The notes under the pieces: model-generated | Database searches by the model: none | The model's input: the letters and a program-made list of their open reading frames with translations, nothing else | Told to the model about the DNA's origin: nothing | Assembly: GCA_041484845.1 (NCBI GenBank) | Contig: JBGPIK010000440.1 | Span: forward strand, 1-5,569 | Direction of reading: 5' to 3' | From: JBGPIK01 sp041484845 | Lineage (GTDB): Bacteria; Desulfobacterota; Binatia; UBA9968 | DNA: 5,569 nt | Part shown: positions 1 through 5,338 of the stretch, piece by piece | Position numbering within the stretch: position 1 is the first letter of the stretch | Layout of the letters: each line of letters opens with the position of its first letter | Program-made: the position numbers and the translations under genes

Positions 1-4
1 AGGT

Positions 5-133
5 ATGGCGAAACTCAATGGTGCAAAATACAACGTCGGTGGCGTTGCCCTCGATCGTCCGTTCAAGATCCGCCGCTTCGGACACTTTGGTTTTAACGCC
101 TTGGGATGGAGGGTCGAATCTTTACCTTTGTAG
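5..133 (+). pseudogene. VOC-family (glyoxalase/dioxygenase fold) protein, N-terminal remnant
   Basis: An ATG at position 5 opens 42 codons ending in TAG at 131-133. The peptide runs MAKLNGAKYN, then VGGVALDRPFKIRRFGHFGFN. This resembles the lead-in of VOC-superfamily proteins of the extradiol dioxygenase/glyoxalase type, in which a phrase like 'PFKIRRLGHFGFN' carries the first metal-ligand histidine (here in GHFGF). A full VOC protein has over 120 residues per module. Here the similarity stops around residue 31, goes on with LGWRVES, which could match the 'LGFRVSD' strand after loss of the intervening helix, and then terminates. I read it as a decayed or truncated gene with an internal deletion followed by a junction to unrelated sequence. 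No intact continuation was seen in the other plus frames. The ribosome-binding region lies off the left edge. It could instead be a short chance ORF. The family assignment is from memory of motif wording, without a search. Confidence 0.5.
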
Positions 134-185
134 TTTACGATTCCACACCCGTAACGATCGCGTCGGTCTTCCGTCAATCGTAAAC
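133..185. repeat. 10-bp inverted repeat with inner stem at the end of the HEPN operon
   Basis: GTTTACGATT at 133-142 is the exact reverse complement of AATCGTAAAC at 176-185, separated by 33 bases. Inside the loop, CCG/CGG and ACG/CGT around an ATCG loop could pair as a second small hairpin. The right arm contains the last codons of the minus-strand partner gene, so on that strand a long-stem hairpin forms at the stop codon. It could act as a terminator or RNA-stabilising structure. There is no T-tract after it, so a classical intrinsic terminator is not supported. It also sits where the VOC remnant ends, so it may mark a rearrangement junction. Confidence 0.45.
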
Positions 186-443
186 CGCGGCGCAAATAGA
201 AACACCCTCTTCGACCAGAATTTCTATACATCTACTGGCGATTTTACTTTCGACCGCTTCGACTTCTTTTTCGCTGGTCCCCGCTGGCGGATAAATCCGT
301 ATATGGCCGTCCTCGTCTTCGAAAGTCTCTGTGGTCGCCTCGATCTTAGCTTCAGGACAGAGCCCCTTGGCTAACAGGCTCAACTCGGTAAGGTATTTAT
401 CCACCAAGATCCGCCTTTTTCCCGATGACATAGACTTAGCCAT
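174..443 (-). CDS. Small acidic partner protein of the HEPN gene (putative antitoxin)
   Basis: This encodes 89 residues from ATG at 443 to TGA at 174. I chose this start over one 48 bases upstream because AAGGAG lies 6 bases before it, and because it gives a tight ATGGCTAA overlap with the stop of the HEPN gene, typical of translational coupling. The protein has a basic N-terminus (residues 1-16), a predicted helix, then an acidic stretch with FEDEDGHIRIYPP (about 41-53). It closes with a helix and strand ending near residue 89. From memory, small proteins with an 'ED..ARIRVYVP' strand and an 'I..ILLE.G' helix often sit beside HEPN genes, but I know no firm function. There is no nucleotidyltransferase signature (GSxxxG, DxD), so it is not the usual MNT partner of HEPN toxins. 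A role as antitoxin or binding partner is inferred only from the operon. Confidence 0.7.
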   Translation of the reverse strand: MAKSMSSGKRRILVDKYLTELSLLAKGLCPEAKIEATTETFEDEDGHIRIYPPAGTSEKEVEAVESKIASRCIEILVEEGVSICAAVYD

Positions 444-804
444 GAGATGCTCCTTTCCTGACCGCCCCAACAAACCCACGGGCCTTACCAACGGCGCGAG
501 CCGCCTGCCTCCTGCTCACACCACTGTCCCGATAATCCGCCGTGTGCCTGAGATCCTGAACGATATTGAGATCCCGGGCTAGAAAAGGTGAATAAAGTTT
601 GCGTCGGCGGGTAAGCTCGTTAGCAAAAGTTGCCTGCAATCCCGCGTGACTCCACTCGGGACGGACAAGTCCCACAGCCTCAAGCGCAACCTGGGCCGCT
701 TGATACATTGAGTAATACGCACGACTCACCGAGGAATTGTAAAGGCTTTCGTTATAACAATACTCAGCAGCCCGAAGCGACTCATCTGCTTTGATGATTT
801 CCAT
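436..804 (-). CDS. HEPN-domain protein (toxin-like)
   Basis: This is a 122-residue protein, a normal length for a stand-alone HEPN domain (PF05168-like). The helical pattern is characteristic: 'ADESLRAAEYCYNESLYNSSVSRAYYSMYQAAQ' over residues 6-38 (the A.SRAYY.M..AA signature of helix 2), a central loop with HAGL, and LRHTADYRD near 85-92, which corresponds to the family's 'LR..ADY' phrase. R48 and H53 form an R-x4-H spacing (RPEWSH) reminiscent of the RNase motif of HEPN toxins. It lies in the loop before helix 3 rather than the usual catalytic position, so RNase activity is uncertain. The gene is first in a two-gene minus-strand operon, overlapping its partner by 8 bases. The leader is short, with a promoter-like sequence at 822-850 and no strong Shine-Dalgarno. 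It is likely half of a HEPN toxin-antitoxin-like module. Other HEPN proteins are sensor or scaffold domains, which remains possible. Confidence 0.8.
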   Translation of the reverse strand: MEIIKADESLRAAEYCYNESLYNSSVSRAYYSMYQAAQVALEAVGLVRPEWSHAGLQATFANELTRRRKLYSPFLARDLNIVQDLRHTADYRDSGVSRRQAARAVGKARGFVGAVRKGASHG

Positions 805-821
805 TTTTGAATTCCATAGGG

Positions 822-850
822 ATTTTATGCGAGGAGCATTCGCCTAGCAA
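822..850 (-). promoter_or_regulatory. Putative sigma70-type promoter of the HEPN operon
   Basis: Reading the minus strand, TTGCTA (850-845) and TAAAAT (827-822) are separated by exactly 17 bases. They match the -35 and -10 consensus at 4/6 and 5/6 positions. The predicted transcript start would lie around 815, leaving only about ten bases before the HEPN ATG at 804, which fits the weak or absent ribosome-binding site. This is a pattern match by eye. Confidence 0.4.
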
Positions 851-948
851 GTGGTCTTTTCAAGAGGGCGAGCCGACCCATATATCCCCCATAAGCACAG
901 ACCGACCAATTAGATCAAACACTTAAGATGACGACTATGGATTCATCA

Positions 949-977
949 TTGAATTCGCTTCCACTACCCCATATGAT
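949..977 (+). promoter_or_regulatory. Putative sigma70-type promoter of the first carboxyltransferase gene
   Basis: TTGAAT (949-954) and TATGAT (972-977) are spaced by 17 bases, matching the -35 at 4/6 and -10 at 5/6. Transcription would begin near 984, giving a 5' leader of about 20 bases that contains the GGGAGG ribosome-binding site at 994-999. With the opposing promoter at 822-850 this makes the 805-1003 gap a divergent promoter region. No clear operator palindrome was seen in it. Confidence 0.45.
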
Positions 978-1003
978 TCGCCTGGATTTCAAAGGGAGGC
1001 GGA

Positions 1004-2476
1004 ATGGACACCATTCACTTTGTCGATACGACGATTCGCGACGGCCATCAGAGCTTGTGGGCCGAGAACATGACCACGGGTATGATGCTGCCGATCGCGA
1101 AAAACTTGGATGACGCGGGATATGAAGGCATCGAATTGATTTCAGGTTCGCATCTGAAAAAGACGGTGCGCGAGCTTAGAGACGATCCGTGGGAACGCGT
1201 CCGGCTCATGTCGAAGCAAATCACCAAAACTCCGTTGCGCGTCATTGCCGGCCGGGTCAATACTTTTGAATATAATCCGCCGGTCGTATACCGGCTTTTC
1301 ATTGAACGCATGTTCGCCAACGGGATTCGCGAAGCCCGCATCTCAGACGAATGGAACGACTATGAGGGTTGGAAGTCGAAAGTCGGTGTTTGCCATGCCG
1401 TGGGGATGAAAACCATCTTAAACCTGATCTACTCGGTATCGCCCAAGCACAGCGACGACTATTTTGCCCAGCGCACCCGGCAAGCGGCCTCGCTCAAGCC
1501 CTACCGACTTTGCCTCAAAGACCCGGGCGGACTCCTCACGCCGGAACGTATGCAGACGCTCGTGCCGATCATCTTCAAAAACGCCAACGGCATTCCCGTC
1601 GAGCTTCACACCCACTGCACCACCGGACTGGGGCCGCTGTGCTGCATCGAAGCCATGAAGCTCGGCATCCGCTCCATCAACACCGCGCTGCCACCCCTGG
1701 CCGATGATTCCTCCAATCCCTCGCTGTTCAATGTCGCCAAGAACGCCCGCGCCCTGGGCTACGGCACGGCCATCGACGAAGAGGTTCTCAAACCGGTTAG
1801 CAGGCACTTCACCGCCATCGCCAAGCGCGAAGGGTTTACGATTGGGGCTCCCGTCGAGTACGACTACTCGCAGTATCAGCACCAGGTTCCCGGCGGCATG
1901 CTGTCGAACCTGCGCCACCAATTGCGCAAAGTGGGGCTGGAGCACAAGTATCCCCAGGCGCTGGAAGAATCGATTCGGGTGCGGGCGGAGTTTGGCTATC
2001 CGATCATGGTAACCCCGCTGTCGCAATTTGTCGGCAGCCAGGCGGCGATCAATGTGATTGTGGGGGAGCGCTACAAAGAGGTCACGGACCAGGTGATCAA
2101 GTTTGCGCTGGGGCAAGCGGGGGCGGAGGGAGGGCGCGACATGGACCCGGAGGTCAAGGCGAAGATTCTCGATCGGCCGCGGGCCAAGGAGTGGGCGAAG
2201 TGGCAGCCGGACGATCCCAGTGCCGACGACATGCGGCGGCGGCTCAATGCGGAAGGGACTTCGGACGAGGAGTTGCTGCTGAGATGGATCGTGGGCAAAG
2301 AGGACATCGAGGTGATGCGGGCGAATCCACGGCCGCTGGAGTATTTAAATTCCGAGCAGCCGCTGGTCAATTTGCTTCAGGAACTGAGCAAACGCACCGA
2401 GAGCCGCCAGATTCACGTACAGATGCCGGGCTTTTCAGTCACCTTGGAAAAGAGAAGCGAGCCTCCTGTTGCCTGA
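1004..2476 (+). CDS. Biotin-dependent carboxyltransferase-domain protein, copy 1 (PycB/OadA/5S-like, no biotinyl domain)
   Basis: This is a 490-residue protein starting at ATG 1004 after GGGAGG (994-999). Residues 1-290 form an HMGL-like TIM barrel: DTTIRDGHQSLWA (8-20) with R12-D13 and H15-Q16 as the metal/substrate loop, CLKDPGG (170-176) with K172 at the lysine that is carboxylated in the family, and HTH (202-204) as metal-ligand histidines. Residues 290-385 match the conserved carboxylase (PYC_OADA) domain: YQHQVPGG, SNLRHQL, VTPLSQFVG. These are the signatures of pyruvate carboxylase subunit B, oxaloacetate decarboxylase alpha and transcarboxylase 5S. Deviations include S236 at the usual catalytic Thr, GR (83-84) where RG is usual, and KDPGG for KDMAG. 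There is no MKM biotinylation motif; the protein ends in an AccB-N-terminus-like tail (about 452-484). It would transfer CO2 between carboxybiotin and an acceptor in the cytoplasm, needing partners not present here. The substrate is unknown; roughly 70% identical by eye to the copy at 3814-5283. Confidence 0.9.
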   Translation: MDTIHFVDTTIRDGHQSLWAENMTTGMMLPIAKNLDDAGYEGIELISGSHLKKTVRELRDDPWERVRLMSKQITKTPLRVIAGRVNTFEYNPPVVYRLFIERMFANGIREARISDEWNDYEGWKSKVGVCHAVGMKTILNLIYSVSPKHSDDYFAQRTRQAASLKPYRLCLKDPGGLLTPERMQTLVPIIFKNANGIPVELHTHCTTGLGPLCCIEAMKLGIRSINTALPPLADDSSNPSLFNVAKNARALGYGTAIDEEVLKPVSRHFTAIAKREGFTIGAPVEYDYSQYQHQVPGGMLSNLRHQLRKVGLEHKYPQALEESIRVRAEFGYPIMVTPLSQFVGSQAAINVIVGERYKEVTDQVIKFALGQAGAEGGRDMDPEVKAKILDRPRAKEWAKWQPDDPSADDMRRRLNAEGTSDEELLLRWIVGKEDIEVMRANPRPLEYLNSEQPLVNLLQELSKRTESRQIHVQMPGFSVTLEKRSEPPVA

Positions 2477-2537
2477 CTGACTATCCTAGTGTGGTTTCGT
2501 GAACAACTATGGGCGCGCCGTACGTTTATTGTGGCAT

Positions 2538-2606
2538 TGGAGTGCTGGAGTATTGGAGTATTGGGTTTAACGCATCACTCCATTATTCCATCACTCCAGC
2601 ACTCCA
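2538..2606. repeat. Palindromic element built from 8-bp TGGAGTRY repeats
   Basis: TGGAGTGCTGGAGT (2538-2551) is the perfect reverse complement of 2593-2606. Pairing continues inward imperfectly to about 2565/2579, giving a long hairpin with a small loop. Each arm is itself periodic: the left arm reads TGGAGTGC, TGGAGTAT, TGGAGTAT, and the right arm reads CATCACTC, CATTATTC, CATCACTC, CAGCACTC. It lies in the 233-base gap between copy 1 and the amidohydrolase. I recall similar octamer-periodic palindromes dispersed between genes in environmental bacterial genomes. It could work as a transcript-stabilising or attenuating hairpin. There is no T-tract after the right arm, so it is not called a terminator. 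Confidence 0.85.
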
Positions 2607-2622
2607 GTCTCTTTCACCTCTG

Positions 2623-2651
2623 TTGAACTTAAACCGGAGCAGTGCAATAAG
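2623..2651 (+). promoter_or_regulatory. Weak promoter-like sequence before the amidohydrolase
   Basis: TTGAAC (2623-2628) and AATAAG (2646-2651) are spaced by 17 bases, each matching the sigma70 consensus at 4/6. It lies between the palindromic element and the strong Shine-Dalgarno of the amidohydrolase, so it could give that gene its own transcript. The match is weak and the gene may instead be read through from the upstream carboxyltransferase gene. Confidence 0.2.
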
Positions 2652-2693
2652 AGAGGGTAATTAAACCAACGCCCCGTGCAGCGAGGCAAATCT

Positions 2694-2700
2694 AAGGAGG
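2694..2700 (+). promoter_or_regulatory. Strong ribosome-binding site of the amidohydrolase
   Basis: AAGGAGG, a near-perfect anti-16S match, sits 9 bases before the ATG at 2710 and fixes that start. It is the strongest Shine-Dalgarno of the plus-strand genes here, suggesting efficient translation of the amidohydrolase relative to its flanking paralogues. Confidence 0.8.
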
Positions 2701-2709
2701 ATTGATTTT

Positions 2710-3567
2710 ATGGCTAGTGATATCGTCGCGATCGACGTTCACATTCACCTTTCGGATGAAACTACACAAAAGGCCAAGGGGGCCCGCACCGCCCAAATGG
2801 CCAAATATTTCGGTCGCGAGAGACCGCCGGTCTCCATTGACGAGCTAGCCGACCAGTACCGGGCGCGCAAGATGATGGCTGTCCTGATGAACACTCGCGA
2901 TGAAACCGTGACCGGCCTTACCCCCGTGCCTAATGATCACGTCGCCGGCGCCGTCAAAAAACATCCCGAAGTCTTTCTCGGGTTTGGCGCCATCGATCCG
3001 TGGACCGGAAAGCTCGCGCTCGATGAAATCAAACGGTGCAAGGATTTGGGGCTGTCCGGCATCGGCGAACTGAACCCGGCGCGGCAACAATTTTTCGCCA
3101 ACGACGTGCGCTTCTATCCTCTCTGGGAGGAATGCGCGAAACTCCAACTGCCGATTCTGTTCCACGGCGGCATGGCGGCCGCGGGCGCGGGAACACCCGG
3201 CGGCATGGGCGTCAAGTTAAAATTCAGCCAGCCCATCGCCCTCGATGAAGTGGCGGCGGATTTTCCGGAGCTCAAGATCATCAGCGCCCATCCGACCTGG
3301 CCGTGGACCGCGGAAAGCTTGGCCATTTGCCGCCACAAAGCCAATTACTATATCGATCTCTCGGGTTGGGCGCCCAAGTATTTTCCAGCCGAGCTGGTGC
3401 ACAACGTCAATACGCTCTTGCAAGACAAAGCCATGTTCGGCTCGGATTGGCCGGCTATCGGCGTTGAGCGCTGGTTGGAAGAATTTCAACAGTGCAACAT
3501 CAAACCCGAAGTCCGTAAAAAGATCATGCTCGATAACGCCAAGAAGTTTTTCGGTTTACAATTCTAG
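2710..3567 (+). CDS. Amidohydrolase family 2 (ACMSD-like) metal-dependent hydrolase/decarboxylase
   Basis: This is a 285-residue cytoplasmic TIM-barrel protein (PF04909 type), of normal length for the family, with the start fixed by AAGGAGG at 2694-2700. The five expected ligand positions are visible: H11 and H13 in DVHIH, H152 in LFHGG, H194 in SAHPTWPW, and D246 in MFGSDWP. IGELNPARQ (118-126) and the C-terminal NAKKFFGL (276-283) also fit the family. Members include aminocarboxymuconate-semialdehyde decarboxylase, gamma-resorcylate and 5-carboxyvanillate decarboxylases, and 4-oxalomesaconate hydratase. They act on carboxylates, usually breaking C-C or C-O bonds with a zinc or manganese ion. 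The exact reaction cannot be read from the sequence. It lies between two paralogous carboxyltransferases on the same strand, so a shared catabolic route that releases or rearranges a carboxylic acid is a reasonable inference. Gaps of over 200 bases on both sides leave open whether it is co-transcribed with them. Confidence 0.88.
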   Translation: MASDIVAIDVHIHLSDETTQKAKGARTAQMAKYFGRERPPVSIDELADQYRARKMMAVLMNTRDETVTGLTPVPNDHVAGAVKKHPEVFLGFGAIDPWTGKLALDEIKRCKDLGLSGIGELNPARQQFFANDVRFYPLWEECAKLQLPILFHGGMAAAGAGTPGGMGVKLKFSQPIALDEVAADFPELKIISAHPTWPWTAESLAICRHKANYYIDLSGWAPKYFPAELVHNVNTLLQDKAMFGSDWPAIGVERWLEEFQQCNIKPEVRKKIMLDNAKKFFGLQF

Positions 3568-3594
3568 GAGAAACAATCCATCACGGAGAGCCCA

Positions 3595-3764
3595 GCGCGG
3601 CAAACCCGCAAAGACAAAGAAAACGCAAACTTTTACCACGAAGCGCACGAAGGACACGAAGGTTCCGGATCATTTTCTGACAACAGTTTTTTAAAACTTC
3701 GTGATCTTCGCGACCTTCGTGGTGAGAATTGTCTTTTGTTTTTTGGTTGCGGCTTGGCCCGCGC
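3595..3764. repeat. About 170-bp imperfect palindrome with 9-bp CACGAAGNN periodicity
   Basis: The core arms at 3635-3664 and 3695-3723 are inverted copies with only a few mismatches and one bulge. The left arm is made of three nonamers (CACGAAGCG, CACGAAGGA, CACGAAGGT), and the right arm holds their inverted counterparts. The symmetry extends outward: GCGCGGCAAACCCGCAA (3595-3611) is nearly the reverse complement of 3747-3764 (TTGCGGCTTGGCCCGCGC), with the stretch between them also loosely matching. The whole gap between the amidohydrolase and copy 2 is mostly this element. Similar CACGAAGGA palindromes are, to my recollection, widely dispersed between genes in environmental bacteria and give spurious short ORFs on both strands. 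It has no transposase; a MITE-like or extragenic palindrome role is inferred. Confidence 0.8.
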
Positions 3765-3800
3765 CGTGCGCTTCGTGGCGAGGTCCTTCCCACTTTGATT

Positions 3801-3805
3801 AGAGG
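3801..3805 (+). promoter_or_regulatory. Ribosome-binding site supporting a GTG start for copy 2
   Basis: AGAGG at 3801-3805 lies 8 bases before the GTG at 3814. The next in-frame Met is residue 25, inside the conserved barrel after RDGHQ, so it cannot be the start. The weaker Shine-Dalgarno plus GTG suggests lower translation than copy 1, which has ATG and GGGAGG. Confidence 0.55.
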
Positions 3806-3813
3806 TTTTGTAA

Positions 3814-5283
3814 GTGAACACGGACGGAATTAAATTCGTCGATACGACGATCCGCGACGGCCATCAGAGCCTGTGGGCAGAGAATATGACCACGGGCATG
3901 ATGTTGCCTGTCGCGGAGCGCTTGGATCAAGCCGGCTTCGACGCCATCGAGCTGATTTCCAGCTCGCATTTAAAAAAATGCGTGCGCGAGCTCAAGGAAG
4001 ACCCCTGGGCGCGCGTGCGCCTCATGCGCGAGCGGGTCACGCGCACGCCGCTGCGCTTGAACGCGGGCCGGTTCAGCGCGTTCGATATCACGCCGCGCTC
4101 GATGTACCGGCTCTTTATGGAACGGATGGCCGCCAACGGTATTCGCGAAGCGCGCATCTCCGAGGAGTGGAACGAGCTTGACGGTTGGCGCTGGAAATGC
4201 GAAGTGGCTCGCGATGTCGGCATCAATCCGGTGCCCAACATCATTTATTCCGTGTCGCCGAAACATAGCGACGAATATTTTGCCGAGCGCACGCGTCACG
4301 CGGCATCGCTCAAGGTCAACCGCCTTTGTCTCAAAGATCCGGGAGGTTTGCTGACACCGGAGCGTTTGCACACGCTGGTGCCGATCATTTTCCAGAACGC
4401 GGGCGGCATCCCGGTGGAGTTGCATACTCACTGCACCACCGGCCTTGGGCCACTGTGCTGCCTCGAAGCCGTCAAATTGGGCATTAAGATTGTTAATACG
4501 GCGTTGCCTCCACTGGCGGACGGGTCATCCAATCCTTCTCTCTTCAATGTCGCCAGAAATCTGCGCGCCCTGGGTTACAGCCCATTGATCGACGAAGAAA
4601 TGCTCAAGCCGGTATCGGAACATTTCACTTTCATCGCCAAGCGCGAGGGATTTCCCATCGGCACGCCGGTGGAATACGATTACTCGCAGTATCAACACCA
4701 GGTGCCGGGCGGGATGATCTCCAACTTGCGTCATCAACTCCGCAAGGTTGGCATGGAGCACAAAATCGATCAGGCGTTGGAAGAAACCATGCAAGTGCGC
4801 GCCGAACTCGGTTATCCGATCATGGTGACACCGCTGTCACAATTCGTCGGCAGCCAGGCTGCCATTAACGTCATTGTCGGTGAGCGTTACAAGGAAGTGA
4901 CCGATCAAATCATTCAATACGCATTGGGCTATTGGGGTCGCGAGGGCGCTGAGCTGTTGAATCCGGAGATCAAGGCGAAGATACTAGACCGACCGCGCGC
5001 CAAGGAATGGTCGCAGTGGCAGCCGCCGGAACCGAGCGTGCAGGAGATCCGCAAAAAGATGAATGCGGAAAATGTTTCGGATGAGGAATTGCTCCTGCGC
5101 TGGAATCTCGGAGTGGATGAGATCGACGTCATGCGCGCCGCCGGTGCGCCGAAAGAATATTTGACCGCGCGCCAGCCAATAGTGAATCTCATCCATGCTT
5201 TAAGCAAGCGCAATGACTACCGCCAGATCGTGATCCAAAAGGGAGAAATGACCCTTTCGCTGCAAAAAGGCGCAGCGGTATAA
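3814..5283 (+). CDS. Biotin-dependent carboxyltransferase-domain protein, copy 2 (PycB/OadA/5S-like, no biotinyl domain)
   Basis: This is a 489-residue paralogue of the protein at 1004-2476, starting at GTG 3814. It keeps the same motifs in order: VDTTIRDGHQSLWA (9-22; R14-D15), CLKDPGG (172-178; K174 as the predicted carboxylated lysine), HTH (204-206, metal histidines), YQHQVPGG (293-300) and VTPLSQFVG (338-346). It shares the family-atypical residues of copy 1: Ser (S238) at the catalytic Thr position, GR instead of RG in the substrate loop (85-86), and KDPGG. The first 370 residues are the best conserved between the copies; most divergence is at about 78-100, 126-142 and in the C-terminal third. 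The tail (about 455-485) resembles the helix plus beta-hairpin that opens AccB, without any biotinyl domain. Differences in the 78-142 stretch, which lines the barrel mouth in relatives, suggest related but distinct substrates or assembly partners. The order copy 1, amidohydrolase, copy 2 implies an old duplication. Confidence 0.9.
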   Translation: MNTDGIKFVDTTIRDGHQSLWAENMTTGMMLPVAERLDQAGFDAIELISSSHLKKCVRELKEDPWARVRLMRERVTRTPLRLNAGRFSAFDITPRSMYRLFMERMAANGIREARISEEWNELDGWRWKCEVARDVGINPVPNIIYSVSPKHSDEYFAERTRHAASLKVNRLCLKDPGGLLTPERLHTLVPIIFQNAGGIPVELHTHCTTGLGPLCCLEAVKLGIKIVNTALPPLADGSSNPSLFNVARNLRALGYSPLIDEEMLKPVSEHFTFIAKREGFPIGTPVEYDYSQYQHQVPGGMISNLRHQLRKVGMEHKIDQALEETMQVRAELGYPIMVTPLSQFVGSQAAINVIVGERYKEVTDQIIQYALGYWGREGAELLNPEIKAKILDRPRAKEWSQWQPPEPSVQEIRKKMNAENVSDEELLLRWNLGVDEIDVMRAAGAPKEYLTARQPIVNLIHALSKRNDYRQIVIQKGEMTLSLQKGAAV

Positions 5284-5305
5284 ATTCAATGCCTGCAGGG
5301 GCGAG

Positions 5306-5319
5306 GGCGCTCTAGCGCC
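5306..5319. repeat. Short GC-rich hairpin after copy 2
   Basis: GGCGC (5306-5310) and GCGCC (5315-5319) pair around a TCTA loop, 22 bases after the stop of copy 2. It could be a terminator-like stem, but the following sequence has no T-run, so a rho-independent terminator is not supported. It could also just be chance in GC-rich DNA. Confidence 0.3.
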
Positions 5320-5338
5320 GACTACAATAGTATTGCTT

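Noticed and set aside
18..374. Plus-strand open frame of 118 codons at the left end
   Set aside because: It runs antisense through most of the partner gene and out of frame with the VOC remnant, has no recognisable motif and no ribosome-binding site.
1418..2116. Long minus-strand open frame (232 codons) inside copy 1, with similar ones inside copy 2
   Set aside because: They mirror the codon-position GC bias of the real carboxyltransferase genes, show no recognisable protein motifs, and are fully nested in well-supported coding sequence.
1004..2476. Complete pyruvate carboxylase or HMG-CoA lyase
   Set aside because: There is no ATP-grasp biotin carboxylase domain and no biotinylation motif, and the RDGHQ, LKDPGG and VPGG motifs with the PYC_OADA domain fit the carboxyltransferase subunit and not the shorter HMG-CoA lyase.
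2538..2606. CRISPR array
   Set aside because: The units are 8 bp without unique spacers and are arranged as an inverted repeat, which is a palindromic element.
3245..3694. Plus-strand frame of 149 codons overlapping the amidohydrolase
   Set aside because: It is an out-of-frame reading of the amidohydrolase extending into the repeat element; composition is low in domain-like patterns.
3581..3821. Short minus-strand frames between the amidohydrolase and copy 2
   Set aside because: Their arginine-, lysine- and histidine-rich peptides are just translations of the nonamer palindrome, which leaves frames open on both strands.
5306..5319. Rho-independent terminator of copy 2
   Set aside because: The stem is only 5 bp and no T-tract follows, so it is listed only as a low-confidence hairpin.
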